From: Flavonifractor porci
GTDB lineage: Bacteria; Bacillota; Clostridia; Oscillospirales; Oscillospiraceae
NCBI RefSeq assembly: GCF_037572415.1
Contig: NZ_JBBHLB010000018.1
Location: 9,416 to 73,415, forward strand
DNA length: 64,000 bases
Reading direction: 5' to 3'
Shown: positions 41,840-50,572 of the stretch, one piece after another
Position numbering within the stretch: the first letter of the stretch is position 1
How the letters are laid out: every line of letters starts with the position of its first letter
Position numbers and translations under genes: made by a program
Notes under the pieces: model-generated
What the model was told of the DNA's origin: nothing
The model's database searches: none
What the model saw: only the letters and a program-made list of their open reading frames with translations

Positions 41840-43348
41840 ATGGCAGATGCGAAAGATGATATTGTCCTGTCAATCCGCGGTATGTGCAAATCCTTTGGCC
41901 GGAACCGGGTGCTCGATCACATCAATCTGGATGTAAAGCGGGGCACGGTCATGGGACTTATGGGCGAGAACGGCGCCGGCAAGTCCACCATGATGAAGTG
42001 CCTCTTTGGTACCTATCAGAAGGACGAAGGAAAGATCCTCCTGAATGGTAAGGAGGTCAGCTTTTCCGGCCCCAAGGACGCCTTGGAGAACGGGATCGCC
42101 ATGGTGCACCAGGAGTTGAATCAGTGCCTGGAACGGAACGTCATCGACAACCTGTTCCTGGGGCGCTACCCCACCAACTCCGCGGGTATTGTGGATGAAG
42201 GCGGGATGAAGAAAAAGGCGTCCGAGCTGTTCCGAAAGCTCGGTATGACCGTCAATCTGACCCAGCCCATGCGAAATATGTCCGTTTCGCAGCGGCAGAT
42301 GTGCGAGATTGCCAAAGCAATTTCCTATAATTCGCAGGTGATCGTGCTGGATGAACCCACTTCCTCTCTGACCGTGCAGGAGGTGGACAAACTCTTTGAG
42401 ATGATGCGGATGCTGAAGGAGCAGGGCATCGCCCTGATCTACATCTCCCACAAAATGGACGAGATCTTTGAGATCTGCGATGAGATCTCGGTCCTGCGGG
42501 ATGGCAACCTGGTCATGACCAAGAGTACCAAGGAAACCAACATGAACGAGCTGATCACCGCCATGGTGGGCCGCTCTCTGGAGAGCCGTTTCCCTCCGGT
42601 GGACAATCAGCCGGGAGATACCATCCTCTCCGTACAGCACCTGTCCACCAAGTATGCCCCCCATCTGCAGGACATCACCTTTGATGTCCGGGAGGGCGAG
42701 ATCTTCGGCCTGTATGGCCTGGTGGGTGCCGGCCGTACTGAGCTGCTGGAGACCATCTTCGGCGTGCGGACCAGAGCCGCCGGGCGCGTTTATTTCAAAG
42801 ATCGTCTGATGAATTTCAACAGCGCCAAGGAGGCCATCGAACACGGCTTTGCCATGATCACCGAGGAACGTAAGGCCAACGGCCTGTTCCTCAAGTGCGA
42901 CCTCACCTTTAATACCACCATTGCCAACCTGAAGCAGTACAAGTCCGGCGTGGCCCTGTCCACACCCAAAATGGTGAAGGCCACCAACAAGGAGATCAAG
43001 GTCATGCACACCAAGTGCATGGGGCCGGACGATATGATCACCAGTCTGTCCGGCGGTAACCAGCAGAAGGTCATCTTTGGTAAGTGGCTGGAGCGGGAGC
43101 CCCAGGTCTTTATGATGGACGAGCCTACCCGCGGCATCGACGTGGGCGCCAAGTATGAGATCTATGAGCTGATCATTCAAATGGCCAAGCGGGGAAAGAC
43201 CATCATTGTGGTCTCCTCCGAGATGCCCGAGATCCTGGGCATCACCAACCGGATCGGGGTCATGTCCAACGGACATCTGTCCGGTATTGTAAACACCAAG
43301 GAGACCAATCAGGAAGAACTTTTGCGCTTGAGTGCAAAGTACCTGTAA
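41840..43348 (+). CDS. mglA: galactose/methylgalactoside ABC transporter ATPase
   Basis: A 502-residue double ABC ATPase. The first half has Walker A GENGAGKST, signature MSVSQRQMCEIAKAI and Walker B VIVLDEPTSSL; the second half has a degenerate Walker A (GLVGAGRTE), signature SLSGGNQQKVIFGKWL and VFMMDEPTRGIDVGAKYEI. This is the MglA/RbsA layout. It powers galactose uptake with MglB and MglC. The start is the ATG at 41840 with ACGGGAG upstream. Confidence 0.95.
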   Translation: MADAKDDIVLSIRGMCKSFGRNRVLDHINLDVKRGTVMGLMGENGAGKSTMMKCLFGTYQKDEGKILLNGKEVSFSGPKDALENGIAMVHQELNQCLERNVIDNLFLGRYPTNSAGIVDEGGMKKKASELFRKLGMTVNLTQPMRNMSVSQRQMCEIAKAISYNSQVIVLDEPTSSLTVQEVDKLFEMMRMLKEQGIALIYISHKMDEIFEICDEISVLRDGNLVMTKSTKETNMNELITAMVGRSLESRFPPVDNQPGDTILSVQHLSTKYAPHLQDITFDVREGEIFGLYGLVGAGRTELLETIFGVRTRAAGRVYFKDRLMNFNSAKEAIEHGFAMITEERKANGLFLKCDLTFNTTIANLKQYKSGVALSTPKMVKATNKEIKVMHTKCMGPDDMITSLSGGNQQKVIFGKWLEREPQVFMMDEPTRGIDVGAKYEIYELIIQMAKRGKTIIVVSSEMPEILGITNRIGVMSNGHLSGIVNTKETNQEELLRLSAKYL

Positions 43349-43418
43349 TGGAGGATGAGAGGACAGAACATCCGTGCAGCGAATGCTCTGATCGACATTA
43401 TAGTGGGAGAAATTGCTT

Positions 43419-45080
43419 ATGGTAGCAGATAACGAGAAAATTTTGACGGCTGAGCAGGAAGAAAAGCTGCGTCAGCCTATTGACGAGTATGTCGGTAAGA
43501 TCCAGGATCAGATCGATGCCCTGCGGGCGGAGGGTACTGACAAAGTCATTGACATTCAGAATAAGATTGACAGCCTGAAGCGGGACAAGATCTACACGGC
43601 CCAGGAGAAGGCTGCCAAGCTGAAAGCGTATCAGGCAGAGCTGGCAAAGGCCAAAGAGGTGGAGGCCAAGAATAAAGAGCGGGTCTCCAAGCTGATCGCC
43701 GATGCCGAGGCCTATCTGAAAGCACACTTTAACACTGATTATTATCAGGCGGTCACCGCCAGCTGCAAAGAGGAGAAGCAGCAGGCTCTGGCCAATTACA
43801 CCGCGGCGGTGGAGCAGCTCAACAAGGAGCACCAGGAGACGGTGTCCAAGCTGAGCGACCCCCACGAGATCAAGGACGAGAAATACGTCCATAAGAACCG
43901 CCTGTTTGACGCCAAGATGAAGCGGGCCAAGGACCTGCAGGAGATCAAGGACCGCCGCCATGCCGCCTTCGATCACAAGTTCCACCTGATCGATATGCTG
44001 CGGATGAGTAAGTTTACCTTCGGCGAGTCCATGGCCCAGAAGTGGGAGAACTACAAGTACACATTCAACCGCCGGGACTTCCTGCTGAGAAACGGCCTGT
44101 ATATCGCCATCATCATCATCTTTATTGCCCTTTGTATCATCACCCCCATCCTGAAGGGACCCAGCGTGCAGCTGCTGACGGTGAACAACATCCTCAACAT
44201 CCTGCAGCAGGCCTCCCCCAGAATGTTCCTGGCGCTGGGCGTGGCCGGCCTGATCCTGCTGGCCGGTACCGACCTGTCCATCGGCCGTATGGTTGGTATG
44301 GGCATGACGGCAGCCACCATCGTAATGCACCAGGGCATCAACACCGGCTCTGTGTTCGGTCATATCTTTGACTTTACCAGTCTGCCGGTCATCGTCCGGG
44401 TGTTCCTGGCCCTGGTGGTCTGTATCGTGCTGTGCACCATCTTCACCACCATCGCCGGCTTCTTTACCGCGAAATTCAAGATGCACCCCTTCATTTCCAC
44501 CATGGCCAATATGCTGGTCATCTTCGGCCTGGTGACCTACTCCACCAAGGGCGTCTCCTTCGGCGCCATTGATCCCACCATTCCCAAGATGATCATCCCC
44601 CGCATCAACAACTTCCCCACCATCATCCTGTGGGCGGTGGCTGCTGTGGCCGTGGTGTGGTTTATCTGGAACAAGACCACCTTCGGTAAGAACCTGTACG
44701 CCGTGGGCGGCAATCCGGAGGCCGCTGCGGTTTCCGGTATCTCTGTGTTCAAGGTCACTGTGGGCGCCTTCATCCTGGCCGGCGTGCTCTACGGCTTCGG
44801 TTCCTGGCTGGAGTGCCTGCGCATGACCGGTTCCGGCTCCGCCGCTTACGGCCAGGGCTGGGAAATGGACGCCATCGCGGCCTGCGTGGTGGGCGGCATC
44901 TCCTTCACCGGTGGTATCGGTAAGATCTCCGGCTGTGTGGTGGGCGTGTTCATCTTCACCGCCCTGACCTATTCTCTGACCACTCTGGGCATCGACACCA
45001 ACCTGCAGTTCGTGTTCTCCGGCATTATCATCCTTGTGGCTGTTATGCTGGACTGCCTGAAGTACGTGCAGAAGAAGTAA
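43419..45080 (+). CDS. mglC: galactose ABC permease with long coiled-coil N terminus
   Basis: A 553-residue protein. The last ~335 residues are a normal MglC permease (GLYIAIIIIFIALCIITPI as first helix near 225; AGTDLSIGRMVG; VGGNPEAAAVSGI; GGIGKISGCVVGVFIFTAL). The first ~215 residues are an extra cytoplasmic, highly charged, Lys/Glu/Ala-rich stretch likely to form coiled coils (KIQDQIDALRAEG, KAYQAELAKAKEVEAKNKER). E. coli MglC is 336 residues. The ATG at 43419 has GGGAG 9 nt before it; the frame is continuous, so this is not a frameshift artefact. Confidence 0.92.
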   Translation: MVADNEKILTAEQEEKLRQPIDEYVGKIQDQIDALRAEGTDKVIDIQNKIDSLKRDKIYTAQEKAAKLKAYQAELAKAKEVEAKNKERVSKLIADAEAYLKAHFNTDYYQAVTASCKEEKQQALANYTAAVEQLNKEHQETVSKLSDPHEIKDEKYVHKNRLFDAKMKRAKDLQEIKDRRHAAFDHKFHLIDMLRMSKFTFGESMAQKWENYKYTFNRRDFLLRNGLYIAIIIIFIALCIITPILKGPSVQLLTVNNILNILQQASPRMFLALGVAGLILLAGTDLSIGRMVGMGMTAATIVMHQGINTGSVFGHIFDFTSLPVIVRVFLALVVCIVLCTIFTTIAGFFTAKFKMHPFISTMANMLVIFGLVTYSTKGVSFGAIDPTIPKMIIPRINNFPTIILWAVAAVAVVWFIWNKTTFGKNLYAVGGNPEAAAVSGISVFKVTVGAFILAGVLYGFGSWLECLRMTGSGSAAYGQGWEMDAIAACVVGGISFTGGIGKISGCVVGVFIFTALTYSLTTLGIDTNLQFVFSGIIILVAVMLDCLKYVQKK

Positions 45081-45100
45081 TTGCATCAAGGAAAAGCGTG

Positions 45101-45152
45101 AAGCCGCTGCAAGGCAGACGCGGGGGACCGCTCTGCTTTGCAGCGGCTTTCC
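45101..45152 (+). terminator. mgl operon terminator-like hairpin
   Basis: A 17-bp stem with one G-T pair (AAGCCGCTGCAAGGCAG with 45133-45149) and a 15-nt loop, ending in TTTCCT. A modest U tract suggests an incomplete terminator. Confidence 0.6.
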
Positions 45153-45176
45153 TCTGGACGTCCGTCCCGGTTGGGA

Positions 45177-45205
45177 TTGGCTTTGGGGACGGAATGTGCT
45201 ATGAT
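45177..45205 (+). promoter_or_regulatory. galK promoter
   Basis: TTGGCT and TATGAT separated by 17 nt, with TG one base before the -10 (extended -10). Lies 68 nt before the galK start. Confidence 0.6.
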
Positions 45206-45272
45206 GAAACAAACCGCCCGGAGGGTGAGGGGGATACCCGCCCTGTCCGGGCCCCAAAAGGAGAGAAGAACC

Positions 45273-46559
45273 ATGCAAGAACTGGGCGCTGTGCGTCACG
45301 CATTGAACGCAGGAGAGCTGGACGGAGCGCTGAAGGGTCTGCTGTGTCACGACCTTGCCGCCGGCCGGGCCCGGGTGGCGGCCCTGCTGGACGGGTTCCA
45401 AAAGACCTTTGGAGCGGGGGAGGACACACCTGTGACCCTGTGCTCCGCCCCGGGCCGCACCGAGATCTGCGGCAACCATACCGACCACCAGCACGGCCGG
45501 GTGCTGGCCGGCGCGGTGGACCTGGACTTTTTGGCCTGCGCCGCCCCCAATGGCACCAACACCATCCGCTTCCAGTCTGAGGGCTGGCCCTTGGTGGAGG
45601 TGAACCTGGACACACTGGAGCCCAGGGAGGAGGAGAAGGAGTCCACCGCATCCCTGGTGCGGGGCATGGCGGCCCAGGCTGCCCGGCGGGGATATCCCGT
45701 GGCCGGCTTTGACATATATGCCGCTTCCGACGTGCTGCCCGGCTCCGGCCTGTCCTCCTCGGCGGCCTGCGAGGTGCTACTGGGTGTGATCGAGAACCAT
45801 CTGTTCTGCCGGGACGAGCTGGACCCGGTGACCATCGCCCAGATGGGCCAGAAGGCGGAGAACATCTATTTTGGTAAGCCCAGCGGTCTGATGGACCAGA
45901 CCGCCTCCTCTGTGGGTGGTGCGGTGGCTATCAACTTTGCTGACCCCGCCGCCCCTGTGGTGCGGACGGTGGCAGTGGATCTGGCCGGCCTGGGCTACGC
46001 TCTGTGTATCATCGACTCGGGCGCCAGTCACGCCGATCTGACGCCGGAGTACGCCGCGGTGCCCCAGGAGATGGGGGCTGTGGCCGCATACTTTGGCAAG
46101 CAGGTGCTGCGGGAGGTGGAGGAGGACCAGGTCATCCAGGCGCTGCCCCGGCTGCGGAAGGCGGTAGGGGACCGGGCGGTGCTCCGTGCCCTCCACTTCT
46201 TTGCCGATGATAAGCGAGTGGAGCAGGAGGCCGACGCCCTGGAGCAGGGAGATATGGATACCTTCCTGGCGGTGGTGAATGAGTCGGGCCGCTCCTCCTG
46301 GGATCTGCTCCAGGATATCACCCCCATCGGCGCGGTGAAGGAGCAGGCAATGGCGGTGGCCCTCACCGTGGCGGAGCGGGCCCTGGCCGGCCGGGGCGCC
46401 TGCCGTGTCCACGGCGGCGGCTTTGCCGGTACCATCCAGGCTTTTGTGCCGCTGGATCTGCTGGAGAGCTTCCGCAAGCAGGTGGAGGCCAGCCTGGGGG
46501 AGGGCAGCTGTCATGTGCTGTCCATCCGCCCTGTGGGCGGCACCGTTCTCTGGCCCTGA
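45273..46559 (+). CDS. galK: galactokinase
   Basis: A 428-residue GHMP kinase. The substrate motif is PGRTEICGNHTDHQHG; the ATP loop is LPGSGLSSSAACEVLLG; the C-terminal motif is GRGACRVHGGGFAGTIQAFV. It phosphorylates galactose at C1. An upstream in-frame stretch exists, but the ATG at 45273 has AAAGGAGAG before it and starts at the family's usual point. It is the first of three Leloir genes following mgl. Confidence 0.93.
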   Translation: MQELGAVRHALNAGELDGALKGLLCHDLAAGRARVAALLDGFQKTFGAGEDTPVTLCSAPGRTEICGNHTDHQHGRVLAGAVDLDFLACAAPNGTNTIRFQSEGWPLVEVNLDTLEPREEEKESTASLVRGMAAQAARRGYPVAGFDIYAASDVLPGSGLSSSAACEVLLGVIENHLFCRDELDPVTIAQMGQKAENIYFGKPSGLMDQTASSVGGAVAINFADPAAPVVRTVAVDLAGLGYALCIIDSGASHADLTPEYAAVPQEMGAVAAYFGKQVLREVEEDQVIQALPRLRKAVGDRAVLRALHFFADDKRVEQEADALEQGDMDTFLAVVNESGRSSWDLLQDITPIGAVKEQAMAVALTVAERALAGRGACRVHGGGFAGTIQAFVPLDLLESFRKQVEASLGEGSCHVLSIRPVGGTVLWP

Positions 46560-46599
46560 ACAAGTGCATACAGTGAAGTGAAAGGAGCGCGTCTGAACA

Positions 46600-47592
46600 A
46601 TGGCGATTTTGGTATTGGGCGGAGCCGGATACATCGGCTCCCATACGGTATATGAACTGATCGACGCCGGCCGGGACGTGGTGGTGGCCGACAACCTGCA
46701 GACCGGCTTCAAGGCCGCCGTCCACCCCAAGGCAAAATTCTATCAGCTGGACATCCGGGACCGGGGAGCCCTGGACACCCTGTTCCAGGCCGAGAACATC
46801 GAGGGCGTCATCCACTTTGCCGCCTCCTCCCAGGTGGGTGAGTCCATGTCCGATCCCCTGAAGTACTATGACAACAACCTCCACGGCACTATGGTGCTCC
46901 TCCAGTCCATGGTGGCCCACGGCGTTTACAAGATCGTATTCTCTTCCACCGCCGCCACCTACGGCGAGCCGGAGCGGGTGCCCATCCTGGAGGACGACCG
47001 TACCATGCCCACCAACTGCTACGGTGAGACCAAGCTGTCCATGGAGCACATGATGAACTGGGTATCCAAGGCCCACGGCCTGAAATATGTGGCGCTGCGC
47101 TACTTCAATGCCTGCGGCGCTCACATCTCCGGCCAGATCGGCGAGGCCCACGACCCTGAGACCCACCTGATCCCCATCATCCTCCAGGTGCCTCTGGGCC
47201 AGCGGGAGGCGGTCAGCGTCTTTGGCGACGACTATCCCACCAAGGACGGCACCTGCATCCGGGACTACATCCATGTCACCGACCTGGCCCAGGCCCACAT
47301 CCTGGCCCTGGACTACCTGATGAAGGGCGGGGACAACAACGTGTTCAACCTGGGCAATGGTGTGGGCTTTACGGTGCAGGAGGTCATCGACGTGGCCCGC
47401 TCGGTCACCGGCCACCCCATCCCTGCCAGGATGGCCCCCCGCCGGGCTGGCGATCCCGCTCAGCTCATCGCCTCCTCCGAGAAGGCGGTAAAGGTGCTGG
47501 GCTGGAAGCCCCAGTACAACGACCTGAATACCATCGTGGCCTCCGCCTGGGCCTGGCACAAGAGCCATCCCAACGGCTTTGAGGAGGTCTGA
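46600..47592 (+). CDS. galE: UDP-glucose 4-epimerase
   Basis: A 330-residue short-chain dehydrogenase-fold epimerase: N-terminal LVLGGAGYIGSHTVYELI, the SSTAATYGEP serine strand, and YGETKLSMEHM with the catalytic Tyr-x-x-x-Lys. The C-terminal part (RRAGDPAQLIASSEKA) is typical of GalE. It interconverts UDP-galactose and UDP-glucose. It starts 40 nt after galK and ends 2 nt before galT. Confidence 0.95.
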   Translation: MAILVLGGAGYIGSHTVYELIDAGRDVVVADNLQTGFKAAVHPKAKFYQLDIRDRGALDTLFQAENIEGVIHFAASSQVGESMSDPLKYYDNNLHGTMVLLQSMVAHGVYKIVFSSTAATYGEPERVPILEDDRTMPTNCYGETKLSMEHMMNWVSKAHGLKYVALRYFNACGAHISGQIGEAHDPETHLIPIILQVPLGQREAVSVFGDDYPTKDGTCIRDYIHVTDLAQAHILALDYLMKGGDNNVFNLGNGVGFTVQEVIDVARSVTGHPIPARMAPRRAGDPAQLIASSEKAVKVLGWKPQYNDLNTIVASAWAWHKSHPNGFEEV

Positions 47593-47594
47593 GC

Positions 47595-49085
47595 ATGGAG
47601 CGTGACCAGGCCATTGCCAAGCTAGTGTCCTACGCCGTGGAGAAAGGGCTTGTCCAGCCCGAGGAGCGGATCTGGGCGGTAAACACCCTGCTGGACATCC
47701 TGCGCTTAGACAGCTGCTCCCTGCCGGAGGTGGGGCCAGTGGGGGAGGAGGAGCTGCCTGCCATTCTGGGCGCCCTCACCGACGACGCCTGCGCCCGGGG
47801 AATGCTGCCCGAGGACACCGTCACCTACCGGGACCTGTTCGATACCCGGCTCATGGGCGCCCTTACGCCACGGCCTGCCCAGGTCATTGCGACCTTCGAC
47901 GGCCTGTACCGGCAGGACCCCAAGGCGGCCACCGATTGGTACTACAAATTCAGCCAGGACACCAACTATATCCGCCGGGACCGCATCGCCAGGGATGTGC
48001 AGTGGAAGGCCCATACCGAGTACGGCGAGCTGGATATTACCATTAACCTGTCCAAGCCGGAGAAGGACCCCAAGGCCATCGCGGCGGCCCGCAATCTGCC
48101 CGCCTCCGCCTATCCCCGGTGCCAGCTGTGTGCTGAGAACGAGGGTTATGCCGGACGGGTAAACCATCCCGCCCGCCAGAACCACCGCATCGTGCCCATC
48201 ACCATCAACGGTTCTCCCTGGTTTTTGCAGTATTCTCCCTATGTGTATTACAATGAACACTGCATCTGCCTGAACAGCGTCCATACCCCCATGAAGATCG
48301 ACAAGGCCTGCTTCGGCAAGCTGCTGGACTTTGTGGATCAGTTCCCCCACTACTTTGTGGGCTCCAACGCCGACCTGCCCATCGTGGGCGGTTCCATCCT
48401 GGCCCACGACCATTTCCAGGGCGGCCGCTACACCTTCGCCATGGAGAAGGCCCCGGTGGAGATCCCCTTCACCTTCCCGGGCTATGAGGATGTGCAGGCC
48501 GGCATTGTCAAGTGGCCCATGTCGGTGGTGCGCCTTACCTGCGCCCATCCCCAGCGGCTCATCGACCTGGCCGACCGCATCCTGACCAGCTGGCGGGGCT
48601 ATACTGATGAGAGCGCCTTCATCTATGCCGAGACCGATGGGGAGCCCCACAACACCATCACCCCCATCGCCCGGCGGCGGGGGAGCGACTACGAGCTGGA
48701 CCTGGTGCTGCGCAACAACATCACCACCGAGGAGCACCCCCTGGGGGTTTACCATCCCCACGCCGAGCTTCACCACATCAAGAAGGAGAACATCGGCCTC
48801 ATCGAGGTCATGGGTTTGGCGGTACTGCCCGCCCGGCTCAAGACCGAGCTGGCGGCGGTGGCGGACAAGCTGGCTCAGGGCGGCGACCTGCGCTCCGACC
48901 CGCTGACCGCATCCCACGCAAGCTGGGCGGAGGGCTTTGCCGCCCGGGTCACCCCGGACAACGCCCTGGACGTGGTCTACCACGAGACCGGCCTGGTGTT
49001 TGCCAAGGTGCTGGAGCACGCCGGCGTCTATGCCCGTACCCCGGAGGGGAAGGAGGCCTTCCTCCGTTTCCTGAGCCAGGTGTAA
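47595..49085 (+). CDS. galT: galactose-1-phosphate uridylyltransferase, class II
   Basis: A 496-residue class II (Firmicutes-type) GalT, longer than the E. coli class I enzyme (~350). Characteristic stretches are TNYIRRDRIARDVQWKA, YPRCQLCAENEGYAGR, VYYNEHCICLN and VGGSILAHDHFQGGRYTF, where the HDHFQGG motif holds the nucleophile region. It exchanges UMP between UDP-glucose and galactose 1-phosphate. It is the last gene of the gal set. Confidence 0.95.
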   Translation: MERDQAIAKLVSYAVEKGLVQPEERIWAVNTLLDILRLDSCSLPEVGPVGEEELPAILGALTDDACARGMLPEDTVTYRDLFDTRLMGALTPRPAQVIATFDGLYRQDPKAATDWYYKFSQDTNYIRRDRIARDVQWKAHTEYGELDITINLSKPEKDPKAIAAARNLPASAYPRCQLCAENEGYAGRVNHPARQNHRIVPITINGSPWFLQYSPYVYYNEHCICLNSVHTPMKIDKACFGKLLDFVDQFPHYFVGSNADLPIVGGSILAHDHFQGGRYTFAMEKAPVEIPFTFPGYEDVQAGIVKWPMSVVRLTCAHPQRLIDLADRILTSWRGYTDESAFIYAETDGEPHNTITPIARRRGSDYELDLVLRNNITTEEHPLGVYHPHAELHHIKKENIGLIEVMGLAVLPARLKTELAAVADKLAQGGDLRSDPLTASHASWAEGFAARVTPDNALDVVYHETGLVFAKVLEHAGVYARTPEGKEAFLRFLSQV

Positions 49086-49109
49086 GGCAGTTTAACTTCA
49101 TATCACTGA

Positions 49110-49218
49110 GATCCCCCGGCGCGATCAGCGCCGGGGGATCAGTGCGTCGAAGGACTTTTCTGGTACAAATTTTATTTCTTTATAAACTGTGCGGGAACAG
49201 CATCTGCGCTGTTCCCGC
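49110..49218. terminator. two hairpins after galT
   Basis: The first stem (GATCCCCCGGCGC, 49110-49122 with 49128-49140) has no T tract. The second (GCGGGAACAGC, 49191-49201 with 49208-49218) is followed by ATTTTTC and is a good plus-strand terminator; it also lies just past the convergent TraX-like gene. Confidence 0.75.
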
Positions 49219-49225
49219 ATTTTTC

Positions 49226-50017
49226 TCAGAGTGTTTGCAGAAATCCCAGCACCAAAAGGTGAAGCGGGTAAAAGATGTAGAAAAACCATTTTGAGAAGCT
49301 GCTTTTTGACCCGTGCTGTCCTTTATAGAAAGAAAGCAGGATGATGGGAATGAATGCCCCGATATTTTGGAGCGAGTATAAGTAATATTCTGTATCAATA
49401 TAAAAAGTGTGGTCATAAAACAGGGAGAAGAAGGGACTTGTAAGCATGGTAAGTATCTCCATATTGAGCAGAACTACCATACAGTATGCAAATGCCTGGT
49501 GTTTAAAGTTCGTATAGAAGTAATCCAAAACAAGGATGATTATAATGCCTGTACAGCCCCAATCCGCCGGAACACAGAGAATGATCAGAGCCAAAATCAA
49601 AAGTGTTTTGAGGACCGGATTTTTTAGATGTGTATTCCTGCGGATGTGTATGGCCAATACGCCTAAAAGAATGGTGTAGATCACATTTGGACGCATAACT
49701 GGAGCACCCGACAGGTCGCCGCCGTACTTAAAATACAAAAACGGGAGCCAGCTGATGATTGCAAATACAGCCAAGCGAAGGACATATCTGCGGATATTGC
49801 TTGTATGATGGTAGCCCTCCACGGCGGAAAAGAACATAATGGGCCCTGTTATTCTTCCAATGGTATGCATAAGAATGGCCAGAGGCGTGCCCAGTGGTAC
49901 AAATGCGAAGGCGATATGGTCGATCGTCATTGCCAAAATTGCAATGTATTTCAGTGTGTTTAAGGATATCCCGTGATCCGCTGCGTCCCCGGAGCGCGTA
50001 AGCTGGTTGGCAATCAT
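49226..50017 (-). CDS. TraX family membrane protein
   Basis: A 263-residue protein with about seven hydrophobic segments. The start LKYIAILAMTIDHIAFAFV, the middle GRITGPIMFFSAVEGYHHTSNIRRY and the end WFFYIFYPLHLLVLGFLQTL fit the TraX family, named after the F-plasmid pilin acetyltransferase. Chromosomal clostridial members have no known role; they are probably acyltransferase-like. The ATG at 50017 is used since GGAGGAGGAAA lies before it. Codon use is more A+T-rich than the gal genes, a sign that the accessory region begins here. Confidence 0.8.
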   Translation of the reverse strand: MIANQLTRSGDAADHGISLNTLKYIAILAMTIDHIAFAFVPLGTPLAILMHTIGRITGPIMFFSAVEGYHHTSNIRRYVLRLAVFAIISWLPFLYFKYGGDLSGAPVMRPNVIYTILLGVLAIHIRRNTHLKNPVLKTLLILALIILCVPADWGCTGIIIILVLDYFYTNFKHQAFAYCMVVLLNMEILTMLTSPFFSLFYDHTFYIDTEYYLYSLQNIGAFIPIILLSFYKGQHGSKSSFSKWFFYIFYPLHLLVLGFLQTL

Positions 50018-50105
50018 TTTCCTCCTCCTTGAATGAACTTTAACTTTTGCAAATGATACCACATATTGAAACAAAAATTATTAAAATTTTCTGATAAAGC
50101 GGTAA

Positions 50106-50391
50106 AAACCGCAACTGTGGCCCAGTGCAGCGGTTGCGGTTTGGAAGCGAGGAGCAGCGAAATGAGCGCGCGATGAGCTTTGCAATGAAATGAAAAAGCT
50201 CGTCGCAAGCGATATGTCGCTTACGACGGGCTGGAACAGCGAAACAGTATAGATGCCGCAGCTTGCAGGTTTGCACCCGAAACCAAATCGAAGCCCAGCG
50301 CAGCAGGTTCGATTTGGAGAGGAGCCGAGACAAAATGAGTGAGAGGTGACTTTTAAAAAGTCGCCGCGAACGATATGACGTCCGCGGCGAC
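50106..50391. repeat. two-copy structured repeat
   Basis: Unit A is 50106-50228, unit B 50283-50391. Each has a first hairpin with a conserved loop (GCCCAGTGCAGC / GCCCAGCGCAGC), a conserved linker (TTTGGA, GAGGAGC, AATGAG), and a second hairpin with CGATATG at its tip. The stems differ in sequence but stay paired: AAACCGCAAC/GTTGCGGTTT against CCAAATCGAA/TTCGATTTGG, and CGTCGCAAGCGA/TCGCTTACGACG against GTCGCCGCGAACG/CGTCCGCGGCGAC. This covariation points to a folded RNA or DNA element. Lies between the TraX-like gene and the kinase-helicase gene. Confidence 0.7.
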
Positions 50392-50461
50392 GTGTCTTTT
50401 GTTGCCGAAAAAGATACATCTGCCTATGTTAATTTGATGTTTTACAGTTTTATTCTGCGAA

Positions 50462-50527
50462 ATATCCTGTCGGCTATGTATACAATTGCAGATATCTGTT
50501 GGCTATGCTATACTTTTAATATCCTGT
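50462..50527 (+). promoter_or_regulatory. promoter with direct repeats upstream of the kinase-helicase gene
   Basis: TTGCAG (50486-50491) and TATACT (50509-50514) are 17 nt apart, with TG before the -10. Overlapping it is a direct repeat of about 22 nt (50462-50483 and 50492-50513, both ending GGCTATG...TATAC), 30 nt apart, and the word ATATCCTGT comes again at 50519. The repeats could be operator sites for a regulator of the defence operon. Confidence 0.6.
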
Positions 50528-50572
50528 TACCATGCATTTAGGCCATCTATTGAGGTAAGAAAGGAACAATTC

